Below are positions 11,201-19,895 of a DNA stretch of 28,042 bases, in pieces. The stretch spans positions 50,581 to 78,622 of the forward strand of contig BEXV01001980.1 of assembly GCA_003118195.1 (NCBI GenBank), given 5' to 3'. How positions within the stretch are numbered: position 1 is the stretch's first letter; every line of letters starts with the position of its first letter. The position numbers and the translations under genes were made by a program. The notes under the pieces were generated by a model. It searched no databases and was not told where the DNA came from. It saw only the letters and a program-made list of their open reading frames with translations. Source of the DNA: Hemicentrotus pulcherrimus. Taxonomy: Eukaryota > Echinodermata > Echinoidea > Camarodonta > Strongylocentrotidae.

Positions 11201-11622
11201 TCAATATTTCAGCACCTATAACTTGAGAACTTAATTTCAAGTGAAATGATACATTGGTCAAAATGAATGGATTGCCTTTTTTAGAAGGGAGGAAAAGAGT
11301 TTTGAAGGACTTACATGTAAATAAAATTGGATTCCTTTTGGAAATCTAACCAAGTTAAATATCTTGTCATGTTGAAACAAATCTTAACTTGAAACTTTTG
11401 AACACTTTTCATGTCTATTGTACATATTTATTTTTATTATCAAGGTGCATAAATAGTTTTTATACCACATATCACATTCTTAAAACAATACCAATTGGGA
11501 TGAAAACAAAACTAGCAATACTTCACATGGTTTATATATGGGAAGATGCTAGCGAAAGCTTAGTTAGGATAAATGGTAGACTTTGGTTGGTTTTAACTAG
11601 TTGGGTCTATCACTCAATTCTA
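8274..11622. other. intergenic, probably including the MAGUK 3' UTR; no coding exon seen
   Basis: Open frames at 8970-9297, 10363-10739 and 11389-11646 have no recognisable motif, and none looks like an MPP or ORP exon. TTTATT hexamers (a - strand AATAAA) occur near 11426, 11081 and 10672 and could end the MAGUK transcript, but I cannot choose among them. Confidence 0.5.
10279..10374. repeat. imperfect inverted repeat (hairpin, arms about 35 bp)
   Basis: The arm AAATCAGACACTAT...GGCAC (about 10279-10315) is the approximate reverse complement of GTGCC...ATTGTCTGATTTT (10341-10374), separated by about 25 bp. It may be a small fold-back MITE remnant. Confidence 0.65.
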
Positions 11623-11891
11623 GAGTATATATCGAGGGTACAGTAACACAAAGACTTAACTACATATTTTGCCCAAATGAGTATTTGATATCAAAATGTT
11701 CAGAAAAATGTGGGCTTTCCAGGAAACACAAAGACTTTAACTCCACCCAACACCACATTGAAGTCAATGGCTAGTGAAACATAGACTTAACTCCTTAAAG
11801 CCCAAGTGCTCAGTGACACATAAACCACTTTTTCTAAAAATGGCCAAAATGGAGTCACCTCTTTGTGTCACTGACCCCTCGATATGAACTC
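11623..11891. mobile_element. small fold-back element (TIR about 28 bp)
   Basis: The left end reads GAGTATATATCGAGGGTA then CAGTAACACAAAG. The right end reads CTTTGTGTCACTGACCCCTC then GATATGAACTC. They are reverse complements apart from a few mismatches. The interior repeats parts of the arm (for example ACACAAAGACTTTAACTCC near 11728), so several nested inverted copies exist. No coding capacity and no clear target-site duplication. Confidence 0.7.
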
Positions 11892-12415
11892 TCTTGTTTA
11901 CGGAGTAGAAAGTATACACCATCTCTTCTCCCTGTAGGCCTATTTATCCCCTTGTAATCCAAGGAAGGTTGAACCATCAGAGATACAATTACCTAAGAAC
12001 AATTCACATAATGTTGCAGAAATCATACCGCTATTTTCATATTCTGGTTATTTGGGGCTCTTAGTAGAGAGGAATCCTTGCAGTCTCTGCTCACTACAAA
12101 CCTCTCCTAATCTTTGGTTCACTAATTGTGCAAGTAATGTGTGCACTATCTCCATCATCATATCCTCTGCTTCCCTGTGCTCTTTGCTGTAGATCATGTG
12201 GCCTTAAGGTGAGTGCATTGAAGAAACATTGTGTGCACCATCTTTTTTAGGTTCTTCATTGACGTCTCTGGTGTCTATCATCGTAGCTGTGTGTGCCTAT
12301 CAGCATGTTGCGTAGTCCAGTATGGGATCATCCCTCCTCACCAGTGAGTGCATAGAGGAAGTATTATGTGCACCATCTCCACCACCGTCATCATAGTCCA
12401 TCCATTGTTTGGGTG
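11892..12415 (-). other. proximal MAGUK 3' UTR
   Basis: This lies directly downstream of the MAGUK stop on the - strand. I see no further exon. A weak CACCATCTCC-containing motif recurs near 11918, 12147, 12235 and 12371, about 90-230 bp apart, suggesting a diverged short tandem repeat. Confidence 0.5.
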
Positions 12416-12601
12416 TCAGGGAGCATCATAGACCCAATCAATAGGTACCCATTGCCGTTGATGAGCCAGAGCACTGAGTGCTGCACACAGCTGCTGACAG
12501 GACTCATTTAGATTACTGTTCACTATGGTGAAGTCAAAGAGATGACTGTACTGTCTCTCGATACGAGCGCTCTCCTCGACCGTCTTCTGCAAGTCTGCAT
12601 C
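12416..12601 (-). CDS. MPP6: MPP last coding exon: end of GuK and stop
   Basis: The acceptor TCTTTTCTTATCCAG precedes 12601 and the stop TGA lies at 12418-12416. It is 186 bp including the stop and encodes DADLQKTVEESARIERQYSH, then LFDFTIVNSNLNESCQQLCA and ALSALAHQRQWVPIDWVYDAP in sum (61 residues). The DADL..TV.ESARI...Y.H.FD segment marks the MPP2/MPP6 branch. Vertebrate homologues end at WVPxSWVY; here three residues (DAP) follow, a small extension. Open frame upstream of 12601 on the same strand is intron. Confidence 0.95.
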   Translation of the reverse strand, partial: DADLQKTVEESARIERQYSHLFDFTIVNSNLNESCQQLCAALSALAHQRQWVPIDWVYDAP

Positions 12602-12646
12602 CTGGATAAGAAAAGAGACGAGACTACATAAACACCAACAATACCT

Positions 12647-12804
12647 GGGCCCTGATGCATAAAACTTAGCATTGATGGTAACTTTGCCATCAAGGGTAAC
12701 TACTATGGTAACAGGGCTCAACAGCTAATAAAAATCAAGTTTTCCATGGTAGTTATAATTGATGGCAAAGTTACCATCAATGGTAAGTTTGTGCAAAGAG
12801 GCCC
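12647..12804. mobile_element. hairpin MITE in last MAGUK intron
   Basis: The left arm GGGCC(C)TGATGCATAAAAC, then CATTGATGGTAACTTTGCC, is the near reverse complement of the right arm GGCAAAGTTACCATCAATGG, then GTGCAAAGAGGCCC. The arms are about 60 bp each around a loop of about 40 bp. No coding sequence and no clear target-site duplication. It lies only 46 bp upstream (in gene sense) of the acceptor of the last coding exon. Confidence 0.85.
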
Positions 12805-13222
12805 TGTACAGCACTAATAAGTAATAGAAGACAGAATAATCTTGATACAATGGTCTAAAATATCTTGAACTTGAAGTAGTGAGGATTAAACTGAGTAATT
12901 TTTGTTGTATTCATTATCCATATCTATAATACAGTTGCATAGACGAGTTATCTTCACCATGTCTATAATTATGACTTTGCTCGATGCTTATTCAAATAAG
13001 CGAATTGAATCTTAGATTTTTCAATTTTTTTTCTTCAAGTACTTCTGGTTGGAGCTGGATGTTCACTATACAGTACATGAATGTTTCATATTGCACAAGA
13101 ATACATGTTTATAGATAACGGAATTCACAGTGAAGTGTAACAAGGAAGGATTCAGACAAGAAGAAGAAAAACGTAAACATCTACATAGAAGCGGAATATG
13201 TCTGGGAGGTGTCTGAACATAC

Positions 13223-13342
13223 ATCAACTTGTTTTTCTGATGATGCTGCTGCTTCATGTAATATCCTGAGGGTTTCTAGATCAGGGGATGCTACAAACAC
13301 CACATAAGGCAAGAATTCACTGTTCCTCAACAGCTTTAATGT
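13223..13342 (-). CDS. MPP6: MPP exon: GuK domain core
   Basis: The acceptor TTTTGTTACAG precedes 13342 and the donor GTATGT follows 13223. It is 120 bp, phase 0 at both ends, and encodes TLKLLRNSEFLPYVVFVASP then DLETLRILHEAAASSEKQVD. It aligns with MPP6 ALKVLRTSEFMPYVVFIAAP and the following ETLR helix. Confidence 0.94.
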
Positions 13343-13540
13343 CTGTAACAAAACAAAGGGATAGGACATTAATACATGCATGTTTTATGATATGCTTAAT
13401 AGAATTGAGATACAGTAATATCAAAACTATCTTTAAATACAATAACAAATACTAAAAATGCATTATTTGGGTGACATTAGTGTCTGTAAAAAACAAACAA
13501 GCATTCATAGAGAGTACAATAATCATTTTAGTTATGTCAT

Positions 13541-13817
13541 AGAGGTGTCGTGGTCGAGTGGATACGTCACCGGACTGTCGATCGCAAGGTCCACGGTTTG
13601 AGTCCCGCCGCGGCACTAATGTCCTTTGGCAAGACATTGACCTACATTTGCCACACTCAACCCAGGTGATGTAAATGGGTACCTGTTGGAATTAATTCCT
13701 TGAAACGCTAGAGCGCTGTATAAACGGCTGCTAGGCTACAGCCTGGGTAATAATAAATGCGCCTCGGAATAGAATTATCTAGATAGATGGTGCTATAGAA
13801 ATGCCTATTATTATAAT
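13541..13817 (+). mobile_element. tRNA-derived SINE
   Basis: The head is tRNA-like: an A-box-like TGGTCGAGTGG at 13551-13561 and a B-box-like GGTTTGAGTCC at 13595-13605, followed by CCGCCGCGGCAC. The body contains a central segment with TTTGGCAAGACATTGACC and AATGGGTACCTG, and the tail ends in an ATTATTATA-type simple repeat. It is inserted in the MAGUK intron 13343-14080 in the opposite orientation to the gene. A functional tRNA is not proposed. Confidence 0.85.
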
Positions 13818-14080
13818 ATCAAACTACCATCATATCTGTAAATTCTGTACTACTAAATTGTATATTCTGATAATTTTGAAGCAACTAAAGTTATCTGTTT
13901 GAAAAGTCATGAACAATGTGAACTATATCAGTACAATGATGAAGAAACACTACTTTCTTTGGTTTTTGGTCCGTGTATATTTAGCTCCAAGTTGAGTTAC
14001 AAGTAAGATATATTTACAACACATCACATGCTAAATACTTTCAATAAATGAGTAATCCTTGATTTGGAATGACCTCTCAC

Positions 14081-14283
14081 CTGAGGGTTGACATCTAACA
14101 CACACATTTGACCTTTCTGCTTGACAGCTCGGATAGAGTCAAAGGTCGTGCCGTAGAGGTTGTTAGCAAAGTCCCCGTACTCTAAGAAGTTATGGTTGAG
14201 TATGTCTTGCTCCATATCACTGCGAAGGACAAAGTGATACTCAACACCGCTCTTCTCTCCTTCACTTGGAAGCCTTGTTGTGT
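14081..14283 (-). CDS. MPP6: MPP exon: GuK domain, GMP-binding subdomain
   Basis: The acceptor TTTGTCTAG precedes 14283 and the donor GTGAGA follows 14081. It is 203 bp: two bases plus 67 codons, ending in phase 0. It encodes TTRLPSEGEKSGVEYHFVLR, then SDMEQDILNHNFLEYGDFAN and NLYGTTFDSIRAVKQKGQMC, ending VLDVNPQ. These match the MPP6 segments FVSRSEMEADI...LEHGEYEGNLYGT and CILDVNPQ. The usual T(S/T)R.P motif is present as TTRLP. Confidence 0.94.
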
Positions 14284-14802
14284 CTAGACAAACACAATCA
14301 AACAAGCAATCAGTCACTGAAAATCCACAATGTAAGGCTCAAGAAGGGTAATCAAATTGGCTTTCAGGTCATATTCATGGCAGATATGAGTGTATACCAT
14401 ACCAAATAATACAACTTGTAGAATGGCCATCAACCATAACACACTGCATTTTCTAATACATACACATGGATGAATTTCTTTGACTCAAAGCAGAAATAAT
14501 TAATTTTTTACTAATACTGTTTTCATGTATAGTGCCATTATCTGTCACTCATAGTTCCTCATAACACTTGCCCTAAGATGTGTCTCAAAATTCAAAGTAA
14601 GTTTGCAAGAAATACAGCCTCCTGATACATGCGGTATGCCATTCAAAGTAACACAAAAATTAAAATCCTTTGAGAAAACTATACATTATGTACATCTGAG
14701 AAACTAACACTTCAACAAGCTCCTCTTTTCTCGTGTTTTTTCCATTATATTTGTCGTTTCATTGCATATTTGTTGTGATATAATCATTCTTGTATTATGT
14801 TT

Positions 14803-15323
14803 TACCGTAATTAACGTTGTATTAACCGCACCCCTCTTTTTCGGCCTTTAATCGACGACAGCAAGATCGAACCCAGGCCGTCACAAGAAGATTGGCAGCC
14901 GAAGCCAGCGCCTTAGACCGCGCGGCTATCGCGCACTAATGACATATCTAATAATTTTTTGTAATCTATACATTGAAATGGATTCAAATAGCGACTTCGC
15001 GTGCTGGATGGGATCGCGCCAGGTCGTCAAACGGCCCCTTCTTTTACTTTTGCAATGTTTTGGCATGAACTTAGATCAAGATCTATCAGCAGATGTTGTT
15101 TTTGGAAGATTATTTTCGTCTTCATGTCAACAATGCAAGATGAAATTGTCGGTAAAATGTGTGGAAATGACCTGTACCATTCGTAGTCCCATATGTTCAA
15201 ATTCGTGCTGGTTTTGACTTACTTTTTGTTTTGTTTTTGGGTGCAACGTGTATAAACCGCACCCCAAACTTTGACATTTTTTCGGCGGCAAAAGGTGCGG
15301 TTTATACACCATTAATTACGGTA
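14803..15323. mobile_element. TA-flanked non-autonomous DNA transposon (CCGTAATTAA termini)
   Basis: The element runs from CCGTAATTAACG (14805) to ATTAATTACGG (ending 15321), flanked by TA at 14803-14804 and 15322-15323, as expected for Tc1/mariner-type target duplication. Both ends also carry the motif TTAACCGCACCC / GGTGCGGTTTATACACC. The right subterminal region (about 15247-15310) forms an additional hairpin of TGTATAAACCGCACC with GGTGCGGTTTATACA. A tRNA-like stretch lies inside at about 14855-14936. The 61- and 92-codon frames inside show no transposase motif. Confidence 0.85.
14855..14936 (-). repeat. tRNA-like sequence inside the MITE
   Basis: Read on the - strand it contains an A-box-like TAGCCGCGCGGTCTAAGGCG, a plausible anticodon arm (GGC TTCGGCT GCC) and a B-box-like GGGTTCGATC. 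The GGTCTAAGGCGC segment resembles class II (Leu/Ser) tRNAs. The acceptor ends do not pair convincingly, so it is a tRNA-derived remnant and not a tRNA gene. Confidence 0.55.
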
Positions 15324-15365
15324 CATGAGAAATAATATCTTTGAATCACTTAGAAGAATACTCAC

Positions 15366-15593
15366 GTGCAATAGGTACATCAAACTTGGATGGATCATGC
15401 TCAATGAGCCTGTTCTTGAGGGTCCTTCTACCAACCCCCTGAGCACCAAGAAGAACTATGGTCTTCCTCTGAAAGGGTGGCATCTCCTGAACCTCTTCAT
15501 AGATCACGATGTCTGACCGATCAAACTGATGATTCTTTCTCGTCTCGTACTTCTCACGTTTCTTCTTCTTCGATTTCACCAATCCGCAGGCAA
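15366..15593 (-). CDS. MPP6: MPP exon: polybasic HOOK and GuK P-loop
   Basis: The acceptor CTGACATAG precedes 15593 and the donor GTGAGT follows 15366. It is 228 bp: two bases finishing the split Ile, 75 codons, then one base. It encodes ACGLVKSKKKKREKYETRKN, then HQFDRSDIVIYEEVQEMPPF and QRKTIVLLGAQGVGRRTLKN. The Lys-rich HOOK precedes the YEEV..MPP entry to the GuK domain. The P-loop is GAQGVGRR, lacking the Lys of active kinases (GxxGxGK), as in other MAGUKs, so the domain should bind partners and not phosphorylate GMP. Confidence 0.95.
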
Positions 15594-15786
15594 CTATGTC
15601 AGACAAATCAGAAGAGATTGTTGTAATGGTAGTTTAGATTTTTTGTGTACCAATCTTTACCAATAAAGAAAATATGTACAGCTACAATGTGTAAAATCAT
15701 CATCAAAGAACTTAACCTGGCATTCTAGGTTAATGGTTGAGAAGTATGAAGAACTAGATGGAATTTAGACTGCGCGCAGTCAAAAA

Positions 15787-16682
15787 TGATGCCTCCGCCA
15801 AATAGCAATTTTACTAACCAAACAGAAGCTATTTCTAAAATTCAAGTTCGATTGTAATCCATCTGTCGGTTTTAATGATAATGCATTCACAAGCTATTTA
15901 TAGTCATACATAATGATCCCCATGACCTTTGACCTGATGACCCATAACTCTAATCAGTTAATTGGCTCTGCAGGATACATATATACATGTCTTGAGTTTG
16001 ATAGTAATCTGTCTATTGGTTCTCATGATAATGCGATCACAAGCTATATGTGCATACATAATGAGCCCTGTGACCTTTGACCTCATGACCCCAAAATTCA
16101 ATCATGTTGTTGACATACATGACCCAAATTTTAGAGGAATCCACCCATCGGTTCTTGAGAAAACACGATCACGAGCTATTTTTGTATATTAAATGAGCCC
16201 TGTGACCTTCAACCTCCTGACCCCAAAATCTAATCAATTCATAGGCTTTGAGATAAATACATGACCTAAGTTTGGCAGGAATCCATCGACTGGTTCTTGA
16301 GATAATGCGTTCAAGAGCTATTTTTGTATACATAATGAGCCCTGTGACCTTTGACCTTGTGACCCCAAAATCTAATCAGTTCATTGGCTCTGTTAGATAC
16401 ATACATGACCCAAGTTTGGCAGGAATCCTTTGATCGGTTCTTGAGATAACGCGATCACGAGCTGTTTTTGTATACATAATGACCCATGTGACCTTTGACC
16501 TTCGACCTTGTTACCCCAAATTCTAATTAGTTCATTGTTTTTGTTAGATACATACATGACCCAAGTTTGGCAGGAATCCATTAATTGGTTCTTGAGATAA
16601 CGCGATCACGAGAACGGGACGTACGTACGGACGGACAACCAGAAAACATAATGCCTCCGGCTACTTTGTAGCGGAGGCATAA
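15787..16682. mobile_element. non-autonomous element with about 5 tandem ~143-bp units and terminal hairpin
   Basis: The ends share ATGCCTCCGC in inverted orientation (left about 15787, right ends 16680). The right end is a hairpin, ATGCCTCC(G)GCTAC ... GTAGCGGAGGCAT, at 16651-16680. Inside are about five units containing TAATGAGCCCTGTGACC, ATACATGACCCAAGTTTGGC, AGGAATCC and GGTTCTTGAGATAACGCGAT. The landmark TGACCTTTGACCT occurs at 15923, 16071, 16345 and 16489, with a degenerate form at 16203, giving spacings of 148, 132, 142 and 144. No transposase. It sits in the MAGUK intron between the HOOK/GuK exon and the SH3-end exon. Confidence 0.8.
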
Positions 16683-17025
16683 TAAAAAGGCTAAAAATGA
16701 GAATAATTTCCATGTTTTCTTTTACACTATCGCTTTCACAAGATGATGAATTCTTGTAAAATCTCATGAAGTAGATCTTTTTAATAAAGCAATAATATAC
16801 CATCAGAAAATACACTATCTTCTGACTTATGCTAGCTATGAATACAAACACTGTTGCTTGCCTAGACTAGGAGCCCCCGTTTATTTGATGAGATTGTCAA
16901 ATTGATATTCCAAATACATTCATGTTTATACAATAAATGTGATACTTTGAATTAAGTGCAGAAGAGTATATTCATATAACATCCGGGCTATATATTATAT
17001 ATGTTATTATTCTAAATATACTTAC

Positions 17026-17134
17026 TAAATTCACTTGTATAGATGTTTTCATGAGGTACAAACGCTCTCCTTCTTTCCTCTAGAACTTGGCTTGGAATAA
17101 GGCCTGACTGTCCTTCCTCACCTACTACATAGGC
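17026..17134 (-). CDS. MPP6: MPP exon: end of SH3 and start of HOOK
   Basis: The acceptor GTTTGTATTCAG precedes 17134 and the donor GTAAGT follows 17026. It is 109 bp, starting in phase 0 and ending with one base of a split Ile codon. It encodes AYVVGEEGQSGLIPSQVLEE then RRRAFVPHENIYTSEF. GLIPS..LEE.R.AFV is the conserved end of MPP SH3 domains. It is also too short to be flagged as a long open frame. Confidence 0.92.
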
Positions 17135-17634
17135 CTGAATACAAACACAAACAATACCTCATAAAGTGTGGTGTCATACAAGGACTATTCTACAATCTTT
17201 AGAAAGGCAAATATCAACTTATAATCATGGCAAATGATTGGGTATATGGGAAATGAAGTATGATATAGTTATCTTTTGAATATACACACAACTGCTGAAT
17301 AGTTTCATATGGTTGAATTTACATGATACAGCCAGAAATAAAATATATCAAAGATCAAATAATGACATTTCCACAGGTGTCAAAATGATTAAAATCAACA
17401 TCATATCATACTTATAAATACAAGTCAGTTGTCAGAGAAACAAAACTCTGAATTGTTCATAGCTGTTCAGCATCCATTCACAAACTATAACAATACACCA
17501 AATTATTAGATAGATAAATTGAAATAATAAAACCACCAAACGCTTTATTTGTGACCAAAACTTAATCTTTCCATGCCTACAAATAACTTGTACAGATCTC
17601 AAATTAGATTTTGCCATGCACTTTGACCCTTTGA

Positions 17635-18320
17635 CCTTCCCATGATATTGCCCTTTGACCCCATGGATTACCTGCCACCATTCCATATCATCTCTCTCCA
17701 CCACACACAGGATATCTCCTCTTCTGAACGGCAAGCCAACTTCCTGACATGGCAACAAGGTGTCTTGGGAAGGATCGTAGTCAAAGAATGCACGCACGTA
17801 AATCTGGGCAGAGAAATGATGCAGTATGAAATAGACAAAAGGTTATGAAAAATACAACTTTCAGTTTAATTGTGAATCCATTAATTTGTATCAAGTGTAT
17901 TAATAAAATTTCACCTCATGGATTTTGTTGTTGATTTTTCTCTACTATTACAATGAGATCTATTTGAAAATCAAATTTTCAGATATTTCAGGTACATTTT
18001 ACTTTCTATCAATTTTCCTTGTCCTGTTCACATAGCAAGACAAGATGACAATATCTCAGTACAGTATAAACTACAAGTATACACGTGAAAACATGGTTAA
18101 TTTTACTCTGAATACACTGCAAGCCATTTGAAATAGATCTGTTCTTACAACTTACAGAGTCAGCACAATACAAATATTAATTGCTTGAAATGCAAGAAGA
18201 GCTGTAAGAGGACTGAGCTTGTGGTTGTTGAGGTTTGATCAGTATATATCAGTCATCTCTAGAGGAATCACCAATGGTTGGAAGCCAACAAGAGGGTCAA
18301 ACGTGCAGACCACCCACTAC
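17635..18320. repeat. duplicated block, copy A (SH3 exon and flanking introns)
   Basis: Aligns throughout to 18396-19123, with substitutions and small indels in introns and near identity in the exon. It stops where the element beginning CCGTAAATCTCC starts at 18320. Confidence 0.95.
17672..17803 (-). CDS. MPP6: MPP exon: first part of SH3 domain, copy A (probable allelic duplicate)
   Basis: Same 44-residue product as copy B with an intact acceptor (TCTGCCCAG before 17803). Its donor is GTAATC, weaker than copy B's GTAAGG. The copy sits in a 686-bp block (17635-18320) that matches 18396-19123 in exon and intron, with a sequence gap at 18395 between them. Using both copies in tandem would keep frame but insert a second half-SH3, so I regard this as the other haplotype or, less likely, a true recent tandem or mutually exclusive exon. 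Confidence 0.75.
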
Positions 18321-18394
18321 CGTAAATCTCCGTGTATAAGACGCACCCGTGTATAAGACGCACCCCGACTTTTGAGATTAAAAAAAAAAAAAAA
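18320..18394. mobile_element. truncated TA-inserted DNA element, cut by assembly gap
   Basis: It begins CCGTAAATCTCCGTGTATAA just after TA at 18318-18319 and contains two GTGTATAAGACGCACCC repeats, then a poly-A run ending at the N at 18395. The start resembles the termini of the 14805-15321 element. Copy B has the same target (CCCACTACTC) without the element. Confidence 0.7.
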
Positions 18395-18395
18395 N
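18395..18395. other. assembly gap (N)
   Basis: A single N follows a poly-A run. The duplicated blocks on either side suggest that it marks a contig junction of unknown size. Confidence 0.85.
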
Positions 18396-19123
18396 CCTCC
18401 CCATGCTATTGTCCTTTGACCCCATGACCTTACCTGCCACCATTCCATATCATCTCTTTCCACCACACAGAGGATATCTCCTCTCCTGAATGGCAAGCCG
18501 ACCTCCTGACATGGCAACAAGGTATCTTGGGAAGGATCGTAGTCAAAGAATGCACGCACATAAATCTGGGCAGAGAAATGATGCATCATAAAATAGACAA
18601 AAGGTCATAAAAAGTACAACTTTCAGTTTAATTGTGAATCAATTACTTTGTATTAAGTGCATAAATAAAATAAGATGAAATATCTCACTAGAAAAATTTC
18701 TCACCTGATGAAAAAGAAAAAAAAAACTGTTTGATATAACACTGAGAAATATTTGAAAATCAGATTTCCAGGTATTTTCGGTACATTTTACTATCTATCA
18801 ATATACTTGGTTATCAATTTTCCTTGTCCCTTTAATATAGCAAAACAATATGACAATATTGCAGTACTGTATAAACTACATGTGTATATAAAGTGAAAAC
18901 ATGGCTATTCTTACTCTGAATGCATTGCAAATCATTTGCAATTGATCTGTTCTTACAACTCAGCAGAATACAAATACAAATTCTTTGAAATTTAAGAAGA
19001 GCTGTATTAAAGAGGACTGAGCTGTGGTTGTTGAGGTTTGATCAGTATATATCAGTCATCTCCAGAGAAATCACCAATGGTTTGAAGCCAACAAGAGGGT
19101 CAAATGTGCAGACCACCCACTAC
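18396..19123. repeat. duplicated block, copy B (SH3 exon and flanking introns)
   Basis: Starts immediately after the N and matches copy A to its end. It then continues without a break into the PDZ exon region, so this copy is contiguous with the 5' part of the gene. Confidence 0.95.
18434..18565 (-). CDS. MPP6: MPP exon: first part of SH3 domain, copy B
   Basis: The acceptor TCTGCCCAG precedes 18565 and the donor GTAAGG follows 18434. It is 132 bp, phase 0 at both ends, and encodes 44 residues beginning [14 protein letters not shown] and ending [11 protein letters not shown]. The ALYDY-like FFDYDP and the WWQ tryptophan pair are SH3 landmarks. The protein sequence appears identical to copy A at 17672-17803; the DNA differs at silent sites and in the flanking introns. 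Its donor is closer to consensus than that of copy A. Only one copy should be in a mature mRNA. Confidence 0.9.
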
Positions 19124-19172
19124 TCTTGAGAGGAAACAGGAGTGACCACAATGGTGTGATCATTATACTCAC

Positions 19173-19324
19173 TGGAGGTAACATAATACAGTCTTGATAG
19201 CTTGGACGAATCTTTAACGTGACTCTTCCCTCAGCTTTCTTGATATGTTTCCTCAAGAGGTCTGGGTCGTTGCTTACATCATGATCATTCACCTCTTGAA
19301 TGATATCACCTACATGTAATAAAC
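19173..19324 (-). CDS. MPP6: MPP exon: second half of PDZ domain
   Basis: The acceptor GGTCGTAG precedes 19324 and the donor GTGAGT follows 19173. It is 152 bp: two bases complete the split Gly codon, followed by 50 codons. It encodes LLHVGDIIQEVNDHDVSNDP, then DLLRKHIKKAEGRVTLKIRP and SYQDCIMLPP. LLHVGDII.EVN is the hallmark of MPP PDZ domains, and VTLKI.PSY leads into the SH3 domain. Confidence 0.93.
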
Positions 19325-19895
19325 CTACGACCAAATCAAGCAAGAAAATAGTTGATAATTACACATTTGATGTATCTTAATGCTTAAAGTATATTTTAAC
19401 ACCATAGGAATAATTCAACTGCTTTGAATCTAGTGAAAAAGACTGTAAAATAATACAACACATCCATTCCTACCCTGCTTACTGAAAGCCCACACACAAA
19501 ATGTGCACCATCTCCACTCACTGGAGCTAAAGGTGAGTCGTACTAAACACTTATGAACATATCTGTACATAAATGTTCCTGAAAAATGACAAAATCACAT
19601 TGGCTTTCTGCATTCTCCTGTACTTCCCTTTCAATCAGATAGAATTATAATACTAGTTACTTGGTGTATTTCCCAAGTCACAGCTTCTTTTAAGGTTTCT
19701 ACAATATTTCTTTTACTGCATAGTTTACTTCACATGGCTTCAAAGAGAAAAATTAATACAAAACATTCCTCAGTGATAGTAAAAGATAAAGGTCAATACA
19801 ACTTGTATGGTCTCTTGTTTCCCCTAGTGATGAAGTTATTAAATTAATCTAGAACATGATGAATTATTATATGAGCTATGATGATATGAGCTTAC

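Noticed and set aside
13551..13615. Possible functional tRNA gene
   Set aside because: A- and B-box-like motifs are present, but the flanking body and tail are those of a SINE and no closed acceptor stem was found.
14939..15217. 92- and 61-residue frames
   Set aside because: They lie wholly inside a non-autonomous TA-flanked element and show no transposase motif.
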